Part shown: one piece after another, positions 53,364 to 61,540 of the stretch | Layout: each line of letters begins with the position of its first letter | Position numbering within the stretch: the stretch's first letter is position 1 | Origin: Anaerostipes sp. | GTDB taxonomy: Bacteria > Bacillota > Clostridia > Lachnospirales > Lachnospiraceae | Direction of reading: 5' to 3' | Length of the DNA stretch: 64,000 nucleotides | Assembly (NCBI RefSeq): GCF_018381315.1 | Contig: NZ_JAGZSD010000005.1 | Location: 1-64,000 of the forward strand | Notes under the pieces: generated by a model | Databases searched by the model: none | Told to the model about the DNA's origin: nothing | What the model saw: only the letters and a program-made list of their open reading frames with translations | Position numbers and translations under genes: made by a program

Positions 53364-53471
53364 TTTATATTTGTCAAGAATTATTTGCGAAATAAAATAG
53401 ACAGCCAATATTTTAAACTGACTGTCTATCATCTAAGCGGAAACTTTTATCCCGGCTATTTTATGTAAATA

Positions 53472-56400
53472 TTAACGAAGCTTTCGTCTCTTCCTATATG
53501 CATAAAATATGATTCCTGCGGCTCCGGCCATACAGCCCAGTACCCATGGCAGCCTGCTTTCATCTCCCGTCTCTGCTATTGATTCCCGGTTTGTATTCCA
53601 TGTTTCTCCCGCCTTTGCCCGGGCTCTGCGCTCTGCGACTTCTCTGTAGTTCCATTTCGTTTTGTCTTTCTTTACTTTCTTTTTCTTCTTCTCCTGCTTT
53701 ACGTCATTCTTATCTGTCTGATCCTTTGTGGCCGTGGTACTTTCTGTTTGGGCTGTGGTTTCTTCAGCATTCTTCTTCCATTTAGCCTTCAGTGTCATAT
53801 TCTCATGGACCGGAGTTTCAAAATTCCATTTGATTTCTTTTCCATCCTCATCTGTGTAGTACCAGCCTAAAAAAGTATATCCCTTCTTATTTGGCTCCTC
53901 TGGCTCCTTTACCTCTTTTCCGCCTTCTATTATCTGCTTCTGCGGCGTATACTCTCCTCCGTCCGGCTGAAAGGATACCGTATGATTTCCGGTTAAGGCG
54001 ACCTTCACTTTGACTTTTGTTCCATCTTCCATATAAAATGTCACATCAAAAGAACCTGTCCTGCCTGCTGCCTTTGCCTGATTCACTTTCTTAAGCTGTA
54101 CCTCATCAATCTTCAGTGCTGCGTTGTCACCATTTTCATCTTTTCCCTTGGCTTTGCAAAGTTCAGCCAGCTCGGTTTCACTGAATACGCTGCCTCCGGT
54201 CGGATGACTCAGACTGTCAGCCCCGCAGCTCGGTTTTCCGCTTCCCTGGGCTGCTCCGTCCAGCCCCTCTTCTGTGAGATACACTGTGACCGTAACCTCG
54301 GTCCCATCAGGCGTGGCAAAAGTCAGCGGAAATTCTCCTGTCTTTCCGGATGCTTTTACTGCATTCAGCTTCTCTATCTCTTCCGGTTTTGGAAATATAA
54401 TAAGGTCCCTGTCCATCACACTGTCATCGCCTGCTATAGCTTTGACCCTGCTCAATTCCTTTAATTGGGTTTCTGTAAATGCTGCTCCCTTTGTTTTGCT
54501 TATAATATGTTTGGCCTTAATCATTTCTCCGGTATCCGGATTTTGAATAATCTTGTCGTACTCACCATGAAGGCTCACTGTGATTACGACTTGTTTTTTG
54601 TCCGGTGAAGTAAAAGTCAGCAGAAATTTCCCTGCTTTTCCCGCAGTCTTTGCTTTATTTAACGCTTCCAGCTGCTTCTCATCCGGCACCAGCTGCTCCG
54701 CTTTATAAGTCGTACCCTCTGCATCTTTCCCCTGCACAGATGCAAGGTCCCGTACATCCGCACTGCTTAACGCCAGTCCGCCTGTTTCTTTTAAAAAGTT
54801 GTTGGCTCCAATGGTAACCTCTAAGTTTTCCGGATCCACCGCAGCAGCATCCGTTCCCTCAGCCTTTAAATATACTTTCACCGTCGTTTTTGTTCCATTC
54901 GGTGTTGTAAATGTCAAAGGGTACTCACCCAGTTTTTTCTCAGTTTTTGCTTTGTTTATGGCCTCAATCTGCTCCGGAACTTCAAAGGTTAACGATTCCT
55001 TGATAAAATCTGTTCCATTCTCCTGCTTCCCAATGACCCTGGTCAGACCTTTCAGCTGCTCTTCTGTAAAAGCTTCTCCTCCGGTTTTACTGATCACATG
55101 ATTGGCGCCGATCTGTTCTTTCGTATCCTTTTCAATTTCATTCGTATCACGAAACGGCCCAAAATAGACTTTCGTATAGAACTTTCCTACCTGGATCGCA
55201 GTCGTTTCTTTAAATGGCGTCCCATCCACAAAGGTATAATCCGTCAGCGAAGTCCCATCCTGAATATATCCCTGATAACCAAAATCCGGCACTGCAGCGA
55301 CATTGGATACTTTTTCATTGCCTCCTGCCGATCCGATTCCCGGCATTCCTGTTGCCTCATCACCTACCGCAACAACCACCGTATCGCCGCCGCTGATCTG
55401 AATATTCTCTGTCTTTTGATTTCCGCTTCCACCACTTGCACCAATTCCCGGAGCATTAGATCCTCCCTGCGCCTCTACATAACCTCCGGAAATATAGATT
55501 CCATCTACTTGATTTCCAAAGCCAGATCCTATTCCAGAACAGTACTCATTTCCTTTTGCAGTAACAAGCCCTCCACTGATCCTGATATTTTTCGTATATC
55601 CTCCGTTCTGTTGCGACCGGCAGGAAGAACCGATTCCCGGACTATGCTTTCCTGCCAAGGCTTTGATAATTCCTCCCTTAATGGTAAAATTACTAAACCC
55701 CGCTCCGTCCGGCTGATTATAATTTCTAAAGGCATTTCCTATCCCTCCAGCATGGTAAAGAGAAGGATCTCCCTGTGCCGTCAGAGAACCGCAAATCTCT
55801 TTGGTACATATATGCCCTTCCTTTCCTGCATTCTGGCATTGAATCGTCAAAGAACCATCCATTCCATCCTTTGTAATAGCATTACCATTAGACTGGTCAA
55901 AAATATCAGTGCTTGTTCCGGCTTTGCTGTATAGTACATTTTCTCCGATCAAGGTAATTGTCACATCCGCATGAGAAACATTAAGACAATCCTTTGTCGT
56001 TGTGTTGCTAGTAACTGCTACGCCATCTAACGTCAACTCGGACTTTACACCTGGATCCACCACAATATTGTTGCTGTCAGTTGTTCCTGTGATCCAGTAA
56101 CCTTTTGGGTTCAGGCTTGTCTCATTTTCAGTAAGTCCGCCTCCACTGGCACCGCTGGCCGTAATCTGAATACTTCCTTTACTCACATCGAGAAATGTCT
56201 GCCCGTTTTCTGACAGTTCTTTTTTTCTTACTGCCTTTTTAGCCTTCTTCTGCAGAAGAATATCCTCTTTCCGTTCTGTTATTTCTGTTGCTGTATCTTC
56301 TATGACTGTGGTTTCAATTCTCTTTTTTTCTGTATTCCCTATTTTATTCTCCGTGGTTAATTCCTGAATTTCAGAAATACCCCCCCCCGGTTTTTCCAGC

Positions 56401-56496
56401 TATTTCCTCCTGTGCCTGCAGTACTGTGCCTGTTCCGGCTCCCATAGTCACGATCAGAGAAACCGCAGCCAGACCTCTCATCCATTTTTTCTTCAT
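53472..56496 (-). pseudogene. Wall-anchored repeat surface protein, interrupted at a G9 tract (possibly phase-variable)
   Basis: The signal peptide (start 56496; MKKKWMRGLAAV, then a hydrophobic core ending VLQAQ) is followed after about 40 residues by nine Gs and a stop in frame. With one G fewer the frame runs on without a stop to 53472, giving about 1007 residues. Layout: beta-helix-like region with repeated PGIGS and ISGG units, four tandem repeats of about 80 residues, an InlB-type B repeat ending ENMTLKAKW, a Lys-rich spacer, an AETGD sortase-like motif, one membrane helix and a basic tail. It is a cell-surface adhesin-like protein. As read it is off; it may be switched on by tract slippage, or the run may be misread. 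Confidence 0.8.
56380..56388 (-). repeat. Homopolymer G9 tract near the 5' end of the surface protein gene
   Basis: Nine consecutive Gs in coding direction, about 108 bases after the start codon. The gene is open when the count is 8 or 11 and closed at 9 or 10. It is the only G tract of this length I noticed in the window. Confidence 0.85.
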
Positions 56497-56597
56497 TTCT
56501 CTCCATCCTTCCCTTCTGCCCTCAAGTGCACTCTTTATTGGGCAAGTTCTTTTATTTGACATTATAAGAACTGTAAATTTCCCAAAAGGTTAGAAAA

Positions 56598-56630
56598 AAA
56601 GATGAGCATTTAAATCTTCTGCTCATCTTT
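56598..56630 (-). terminator. Terminator after the XRE gene
   Basis: Arms AAAGATGAGCA and TGCTCATCTTT with an 11-base loop, followed on the minus strand by TTTTCTAACC. It separates the XRE gene from the surface protein gene. Confidence 0.82.
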
Positions 56631-56634
56631 CTTT

Positions 56635-56979
56635 CTATTCACTCTCCAAGAGTTCCGCCAATTTTTTGGAAATCTCCAAAACAATCTTTTTATCTCTCGG
56701 ACCGCAGTTTTCAATTACTGTATCCAGCTCCTTTACAAAAATATCTTCTCTCATCTCAAGGGATTTATAACTGTCCATTAAAAGATAATCTACAGAAACA
56801 CCTAATGCATTGCTGATCTCAACCAGCGTAGGGAGAGAAACCTTTGTCTTTGCCGTTTCAATATTTGAAATATGGCTTATTGACAAATCCACCTTTTCAG
56901 CTAAATATTCCTGAGTCATATTCTGTTTTCTTCTCACTTCTTTTATTTTCCGTCCAAGAGCCTCATAATTTATCTTCAT
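56635..56979 (-). CDS. XRE-family transcriptional regulator
   Basis: A 114-residue protein: Cro/C1 helix-turn-helix at residues 8-66 (NMTQEYLAEKVDLSISHISNIE) followed by a short helical tail. It lies directly upstream of the surface protein gene on the same strand but with a terminator between them, so joint transcription is weak at best. A role in controlling that gene is a guess from position. Confidence 0.87.
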   Translation of the reverse strand: MKINYEALGRKIKEVRRKQNMTQEYLAEKVDLSISHISNIETAKTKVSLPTLVEISNALGVSVDYLLMDSYKSLEMREDIFVKELDTVIENCGPRDKKIVLEISKKLAELLESE

Positions 56980-57154
56980 ATGCCATCTCCACTTCTATTA
57001 TATTTATGCGTTTAAAAAGACAGACTGTGTCTCACATAAATACTTTTTATTTCTATAGTACATTTCCTTATCTATATTGTCTCCGTTATTTGTTTTTGTT
57101 AGAATAGTCTATATAAATAAAAATTATTGTTATAGAATAAAAAGGTGGTTTTGT

Positions 57155-57328
57155 ATGAAGAAAAATTATTATTTCAGGATTTTCGTGATTTGCTCCGGTC
57201 TGATTTTCCTCTGGTTTGTCCTGTCATTGATCCGTTACAGACAAAAAGAAAAATGGGCAAAAAAAATTGTCAGGGGATGGCGTTTGAAATACCGTCCCCC
57301 CGACAATGTTTCTTCGGGAACCTTATAA
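57155..57328 (+). CDS. Small membrane protein, uncertain
   Basis: A 57-residue candidate with one hydrophobic helix (residues 8-26, RIFVICSGLIFLWFVLSLI) and a basic tail. AAAGGTGG lies 6 bases before the ATG, which supports translation. Against it, the last third overlaps the terminator of the convergent glucosaminidase gene and the last 6 bases overlap that gene's end. I do not recognise the family. Confidence 0.4.
   Translation: MKKNYYFRIFVICSGLIFLWFVLSLIRYRQKEKWAKKIVRGWRLKYRPPDNVSSGTL
57259..57307 (-). terminator. Terminator after the glucosaminidase gene
   Basis: Outer arms ATTGTC and GACAAT plus inner GGGG/CCCC pairs, then TTTTTTTT on the minus strand (57259-57266). Confidence 0.75.
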
Positions 57329-58624
57329 TCTTTTCATAATCTCATAGCACCGGTTGGTCACGTAACCAGCCCATGTATTTCCCACACAATAGTTCTGATT
57401 GACCCCCTTTACGGTAGGTCCATGATAGTAAGCGCCGCCTTTGACCAAGTACTTTTCTTTCAAAAGCTTTGCAGTCATCATCAGATTCTCTTCTTTGGTC
57501 GGTGCATTGATGCCTTTGGCGCTGTCTGAGGTAACTCCGTAGCCTGTGAGGTTATGATCTTCCCTGGCACGCCTGCTGGTGCCCCAGGCACTCTCATGAA
57601 TGGCAATGCCCATCACCATGACCGCATTGACGCCGTATGTCTTCTCACACTTATAAAACGCCGGAGCCTGTTCCTCCAGGGCTGTTCCTTTTAACATCAG
57701 ACGGATCTCTTCTACTGACAGATTGCTCTTTTTGAGAAGATCCATAGGGTCAAATACGCGCGGCTCATCTGCCTTAAGCTCTTTGATCCTTTTTTTCAGG
57801 GCTTCTGCCTTTTTTTTGCTCTTCTTCAGGTCTTTGATCCGCTGGTCCTGAGTTTTTTCACAGTTGAGAAGCTGCTGGTCCAAATACTGCTTCAGCTGTA
57901 TCGTCTCTTCTTCCTCGATAACATCTGCTACCTTCATTTCACCTGCAACATCAAAATTATAATTTCTCGCAATATCTTTGAGATAATTATTCTTTGTTTT
58001 ATCGGCCAGCTCCATGAGAAGGTGATTCACCCTGTGGCCGACCAGCGTATCATCACCGCTTTTCTTTACACCAGTCAGCGCTACCACTCCCGGGAGGGCC
58101 ACACTGCCGCTCTGCTCATTCAGAGCCGCATAAAACTTCTGGATCTCTTCCTTTATCCTGCCCGTATGCACCAGACTCTGCTGAAGACTTTCTTCCTGCA
58201 TCAGCTGCCTTTTTAACTTTTTCTCTCTGGCAAGAGCAGTTTTAGATTTCACAGACACTGGATCTTCCGGTGCCTTGATCTTTTTGTCCTTCTTTTTCTT
58301 CTTTTCTTTTTTCTTTTTGTCTTTCTTGTTCTTCTTGGCTTTCTTTTTATGTACCTTCTTAGACTTTTCTGTATCCCCCTTTTTTTCTGTGTCCCCCTTT
58401 TTTTCCGTATCTGTCTTTTCTGAAGCCGTCGTAGGTTTTGGCTTCTGTGCTGTCGTCTGTTCCTCTGTTGGGGTCTCCGTCTTTTCTTCTTCCGTACCGG
58501 ATGACGAAGCCTCGGCGGTCTCCTTAGCCTTGTCAGGCTGGTCAGCAAAGGCCGGCACTGACATACTCAGGATAAGAACGGCCATACAAAGGATACTGGC
58601 AGTCTTTCTTAAAAATTTACTCAC
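57323..58624 (-). CDS. Secreted GH73-type glucosaminidase (cell wall hydrolase), GTG start
   Basis: A 433-residue secreted protein: signal peptide (1-28, ending VPAFA), a Thr/Glu-rich stretch, a very Lys-rich segment (about 75-125) with a doubled TEKKGD unit, helical middle part, and a C-terminal glucosaminidase domain (about 290-433). The catalytic Glu is in AIHESAWGTS, with HNLTGYG and YHGP following. It should cut glucosaminyl bonds in peptidoglycan. Start is GTG at 58624 after AAGGGGG; an ATG at 58651 would put extra residues before the signal peptide. Confidence 0.87.
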   Translation of the reverse strand: MSKFLRKTASILCMAVLILSMSVPAFADQPDKAKETAEASSSGTEEEKTETPTEEQTTAQKPKPTTASEKTDTEKKGDTEKKGDTEKSKKVHKKKAKKNKKDKKKKEKKKKKDKKIKAPEDPVSVKSKTALAREKKLKRQLMQEESLQQSLVHTGRIKEEIQKFYAALNEQSGSVALPGVVALTGVKKSGDDTLVGHRVNHLLMELADKTKNNYLKDIARNYNFDVAGEMKVADVIEEEETIQLKQYLDQQLLNCEKTQDQRIKDLKKSKKKAEALKKRIKELKADEPRVFDPMDLLKKSNLSVEEIRLMLKGTALEEQAPAFYKCEKTYGVNAVMVMGIAIHESAWGTSRRAREDHNLTGYGVTSDSAKGINAPTKEENLMMTAKLLKEKYLVKGGAYYHGPTVKGVNQNYCVGNTWAGYVTNRCYEIMKRL

Positions 58625-58708
58625 GTTGATACCCCCTTGTATATTATCCATGATACAACCCCTGACAATATTTCGCAACTCCTAAACCCAATTTCAGATT
58701 TTTTTAAT

Positions 58709-58752
58709 AAATAGAGACTCCCGCAAGCCGCAGCTCCCGGGAGTCTCTATTT
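58709..58752 (-). terminator. Terminator after the NlpC/P60 gene
   Basis: Perfect 15-bp arms AAATAGAGACTCCCG and CGGGAGTCTCTATTT with a 14-base loop, followed on the minus strand by ATTAAAAAAA. The T run is absent, so termination strength is uncertain. Confidence 0.7.
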
Positions 58753-58771
58753 CTTTTGATTCTGTTCTTAA

Positions 58772-59920
58772 CTACCGAATAATTCTTCTTGCACATACAG
58801 GGGTCCGGTAGAAAGCATTTGAGATCTTAATTCCTCCTTTTGGATAAGGTGCGGAATTGCTCGCATGCACAACCTGTCCGCCGCCGATATACATTGCTAC
58901 GTGGTTAATGCTTCCGCCGCTTCCGTAAAAGATCAAGTCTCCTGCACGAAGATTGCTTGTGGAAACTGCAACTCCTTCTGAAGCCTGTGAACTGGATGTT
59001 CTGCTGATGCTGTATCCAAACTTGGCCATAATCTGCTGTGTAAATCCGGAACAGTCAATTCCGTTAGTAAGGCTGTTGCCTCCATAGCGGTATGGATTTC
59101 CAACAAACTGCTGTGCATAATTCGCTGCTCTCTTTCCTGTTGAGGAACCTGAAACACTTGCAGCTGCAGGAACTGATTTCCTGCTCTGGCTGCTTCCGGT
59201 GCTCTTTGTGCCGGAAGAACTGCTTTCTGAACTGCTCTGGGATGACTGGACAGACTTCTGTTCCTGTGCTTCACTGGCTTTTCTTTCTGCTTCCAGTTTT
59301 GCCTGGCGCTCTGCCTCAATCTGTTTCATAGATTTTGCTTTTTTAAATTTGTAATTTACATCGACATAATCTTTTGAAACATATCCAGTCTCGCCTTCCA
59401 CCTTTACCTTTGCCCAATCTCCGCTCTGCTTTTTCACTTTGTAAGTCTCATCCTCAGAAACTAAGGCTACAACTTCAGCATCTGTAGATGCTTTTTCCCG
59501 CACCCTGAGAGTCTCTGTCTTTACTTTTGCCACCTTCTTAATATTTTTCTCCGCAAAGGTCTGGATGTCATCTTCAAAGACAAGATAGTCATTTTTCACA
59601 TAACCGGTCACATCTCCGGATTTCACTTTTGTCCATTCGGTGCCTTTTTTTACAATCGTTCCAATTGCTCCTCTTTTCATCTTTCCCAGGATCTTGGAAT
59701 CCGTATTCGGCTTCTTTCTTATGTTCAAAGTAGAGGAACTCCTTACTTTCGCCACTACTTTATTGGCATACTCACTCTTCGCCTGATTATTTTCTTTTTT
59801 CTGTGTCTCCGCTGCCGGCTTATCTGTTTCTTTCGGTGCCGCATTTACAGGAGACGATGTCAATATCATACCTGCCATAGCCACAACAGCGGCGGACAGT
59901 TTCATCTTCTTGATAATCAT
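58772..59920 (-). CDS. Secreted SH3-domain NlpC/P60 peptidoglycan hydrolase
   Basis: A 382-residue secreted protein: signal peptide (1-28), two bacterial SH3 domains (about 55-115 and 125-190; STLNIRKKP, TLRVREKA), a charged helical linker and Ser-rich spacer (195-260), and an NlpC/P60 domain (265-382). The catalytic Cys is in GIDCSGFTQ, His in INHVAMYIG, third residue His in VVHASN. It cleaves peptide cross-links of peptidoglycan and probably acts in cell separation. Single gene with its own leader. Confidence 0.93.
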   Translation of the reverse strand: MIIKKMKLSAAVVAMAGMILTSSPVNAAPKETDKPAAETQKKENNQAKSEYANKVVAKVRSSSTLNIRKKPNTDSKILGKMKRGAIGTIVKKGTEWTKVKSGDVTGYVKNDYLVFEDDIQTFAEKNIKKVAKVKTETLRVREKASTDAEVVALVSEDETYKVKKQSGDWAKVKVEGETGYVSKDYVDVNYKFKKAKSMKQIEAERQAKLEAERKASEAQEQKSVQSSQSSSESSSSGTKSTGSSQSRKSVPAAASVSGSSTGKRAANYAQQFVGNPYRYGGNSLTNGIDCSGFTQQIMAKFGYSISRTSSSQASEGVAVSTSNLRAGDLIFYGSGGSINHVAMYIGGGQVVHASNSAPYPKGGIKISNAFYRTPVCARRIIR

Positions 59921-60071
59921 GTTTCCTCCTCAAATTCTAAATGTTACGAAATTGTTAACTTTATTGCTACAGGTGCTATTATAACACGCCTATCCCTCTT
60001 GTCAATACTTTTTAAATAATTTCGTAATATATTCGTAATATATTATCACATTTTGTAACATTATAGAGAAA

Positions 60072-60100
60072 CATGGCAGTCTATGGCAGATTATGGCAGA
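60072..60100. repeat. Three tandem ATGGCAG units
   Basis: ATGGCAG occurs three times in a row with 2-4 bases between copies, just beyond the rplT terminator. Function unknown; may be chance. Confidence 0.5.
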
Positions 60101-60106
60101 ATAAAA

Positions 60107-60167
60107 ATCCCCCCTGCTGCAGGAAAATGTTCTGTATATCAGAACATTTTCCTGCAGCAGGGGGGAT
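60107..60167 (-). terminator. Very long terminator of the infC-rpmI-rplT operon
   Basis: Two perfect 28-base arms (60107-60134 and 60140-60167) with a 5-base loop, followed on the minus strand by TTTTATT. It lies 38 bases after the rplT stop. Confidence 0.88.
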
Positions 60168-60204
60168 CTGCGGCCCAAATGGGCTGCTGTTTTAAGTTTA
60201 TTCC

Positions 60205-60561
60205 TTAAGCCAGCTTTCCTTTTGCAACATCTACTAATGCTGTAAATGCTTCCGGGCTGCTGATTGCCATCTCAGAAAGCATCTTTCTGTTGATGTCAAC
60301 TTCTGCTAACTTTAATCCATGCATAAACTTGCTGTAAGATAAACCATTCATTCTTGCAGCTGCATTGATACGTGCGATCCATAACTGTCTGAACTGGCGT
60401 TTTCTCTGTTTTCTTCCTGCGTAAGAAGATGTAAGAGCTCTCATTACAGACTGTTTTGCTACTCTATACTGTTTTGATCTGGCACCTCTGTATCCCTTTG
60501 CCAGCTTTAATACTTTATTATGTCTCTTTCTTGCGTTCATTCCGCCTTTGATTCTTGCCAT
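60205..60561 (-). CDS. rplT: Ribosomal protein L20
   Basis: A 118-residue L20 with the basic N-terminus MARIKGGMNARKRHNKVL and AKGYRGARSKQYRVAKQ. It is an assembly protein of the large ribosomal subunit and, in Firmicutes, the repressor that acts on the leader of its own operon. Last gene of infC-rpmI-rplT. Normal length. Confidence 0.98.
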   Translation of the reverse strand: MARIKGGMNARKRHNKVLKLAKGYRGARSKQYRVAKQSVMRALTSSYAGRKQRKRQFRQLWIARINAAARMNGLSYSKFMHGLKLAEVDINRKMLSEMAISSPEAFTALVDVAKGKLA

Positions 60562-60591
60562 TTCTTATAGTACCTCCTTCAATATTCTATC

Positions 60592-60789
60592 TTATAAATA
60601 CGGTAAAATCTTCTTCATTACTTTTGCGTTTGTAGAATCTGTCACTGCAGATTTTCTAAGATTTCTCTTTCTCTTAGGAGATTTCTTTGTTAAGATATGG
60701 CTTTTGTATGCCTTATTTCTTTTTAATTTTCCTGTTCCTGTCTTTTTAAATCTTTTAGCTGCTGCTCTACATGTCTTTACTTTTGGCAT
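60592..60789 (-). CDS. rpmI: Ribosomal protein L35
   Basis: A 65-residue L35: MPKVKTCRAAAKRFKKTGTG start and ILTKKSPKRKRNLRK in the middle. Between infC and rplT as usual, with GGAGG before the ATG. Confidence 0.98.
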   Translation of the reverse strand: MPKVKTCRAAAKRFKKTGTGKLKRNKAYKSHILTKKSPKRKRNLRKSAVTDSTNAKVMKKILPYL

Positions 60790-60828
60790 GATAATTTCCT
60801 CCTTGTACTTTCTTCCTTCTTCCTGGCA

Positions 60829-61335
60829 CTAGTTCTTAGGTGCTAAAAACATAATCATACTTCTGCCTTCAAATTTCGGACGTTTATCAACGGTCGCTAC
60901 ATCATCCAACGCCTTTGCAAAATCATCCAAGATTCCTTTGCTGGAATTCACATGGGCAAGCTCTCTTCCTCTGAATCGAAGCGTTACCTTCACGCGGGCA
61001 CCCTTGGATAAAAACTTTCTGGCATGGCTGATCTTTGTATTCAGATCATTCGTGTCAATATTCGGAGACATCCGGACTTCTTTTACTTCTACGATCTTCT
61101 GTTTCTTTTTCGCTTCCTTTTCCTTGCGGGCCAGTTCATACTTATACTTACCGTAATTGATGATCTTGCACACCGGCGGTTTTGCTTTCGGAGAAATTTT
61201 TACTAAATCCAGTTCAGCCTCGTCAGCTTTTTTTTGAGCTTCCCTTGCGGACATAATCCCTAACTGTGACCCATCCTCTCCGATCAGCCGTACTTCTTTG
61301 TCTCTGATTTGTCCATTGATCATTAAATCGCTAAT
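60829..61335 (-). CDS. infC: Translation initiation factor IF-3, ATT start
   Basis: A 168-residue IF3: N-terminal domain with IRDKEVRLIGEDG and KYKYELARKEKEAKKKQ linker, C-terminal domain with RFRGRELAH. I place the start at ATT (61335-61333), 9 bases after GGAGG; the ATG at 61323 is in frame but has no ribosome site. An AUU start is the known self-control device of infC in E. coli, because IF3 rejects non-standard starts. The leader upstream is an L20-type attenuator. Confidence 0.93.
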   Translation of the reverse strand: MSDLMINGQIRDKEVRLIGEDGSQLGIMSAREAQKKADEAELDLVKISPKAKPPVCKIINYGKYKYELARKEKEAKKKQKIVEVKEVRMSPNIDTNDLNTKISHARKFLSKGARVKVTLRFRGRELAHVNSSKGILDDFAKALDDVATVDKRPKFEGRSMIMFLAPKN

Positions 61336-61351
61336 AACGTTACACCTCCAT

Positions 61352-61464
61352 AAAAAAATAAGTGGATAGTCAGACTATCCACTTTACATTCAAGCATGAT
61401 TACAGAATCACTTTCTTAAATATTAACCCAAGTCACTCTGGTGCTAAGGTGAGAGTGGATACTC
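61352..61464 (-). promoter_or_regulatory. L20-type attenuator leader of infC-rpmI-rplT
   Basis: On the minus strand, a terminator hairpin (AAGTGGATAGT with ACTATCCACTT, 61360-61384) is followed by TTTTTTT (61352-61358) right before the infC ribosome site. Upstream, TATCCACT (61454-61461) can pair with the same AGTGGATA arm, giving an alternative antiterminator. This is the layout of the B. subtilis infC leader, where L20 binding favours termination. Confidence 0.8.
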
Positions 61465-61501
61465 TTCTTTCTTGTTCCTGTTGTTTCTCACAACTCTTAA
61501 T

Positions 61502-61530
61502 ATCATACATTTAAAATCTGATCCTGTCAA
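61502..61530 (-). promoter_or_regulatory. Promoter of infC-rpmI-rplT
   Basis: Minus-strand reading: -35 TTGACA (61525-61530), 17-base spacer, -10 TATGAT (61502-61507), giving a leader of about 160 bases before the infC start. It lies just downstream of the prfC stop. Confidence 0.8.
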
Positions 61531-61540
61531 CTGATTTTTA

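Noticed and set aside
55098..55934. A 278-codon open frame opposite the surface protein gene
   Set aside because: It mirrors the repeat-rich coding strand, is Arg/Ser-rich without recognisable motif and has no ribosome site.
56186..56190. GTG as an independent start for the surface protein
   Set aside because: No ribosome site upstream, and the frame stays open for another 190 bases to the G tract, so it is a continuation of the gene with the signal peptide.
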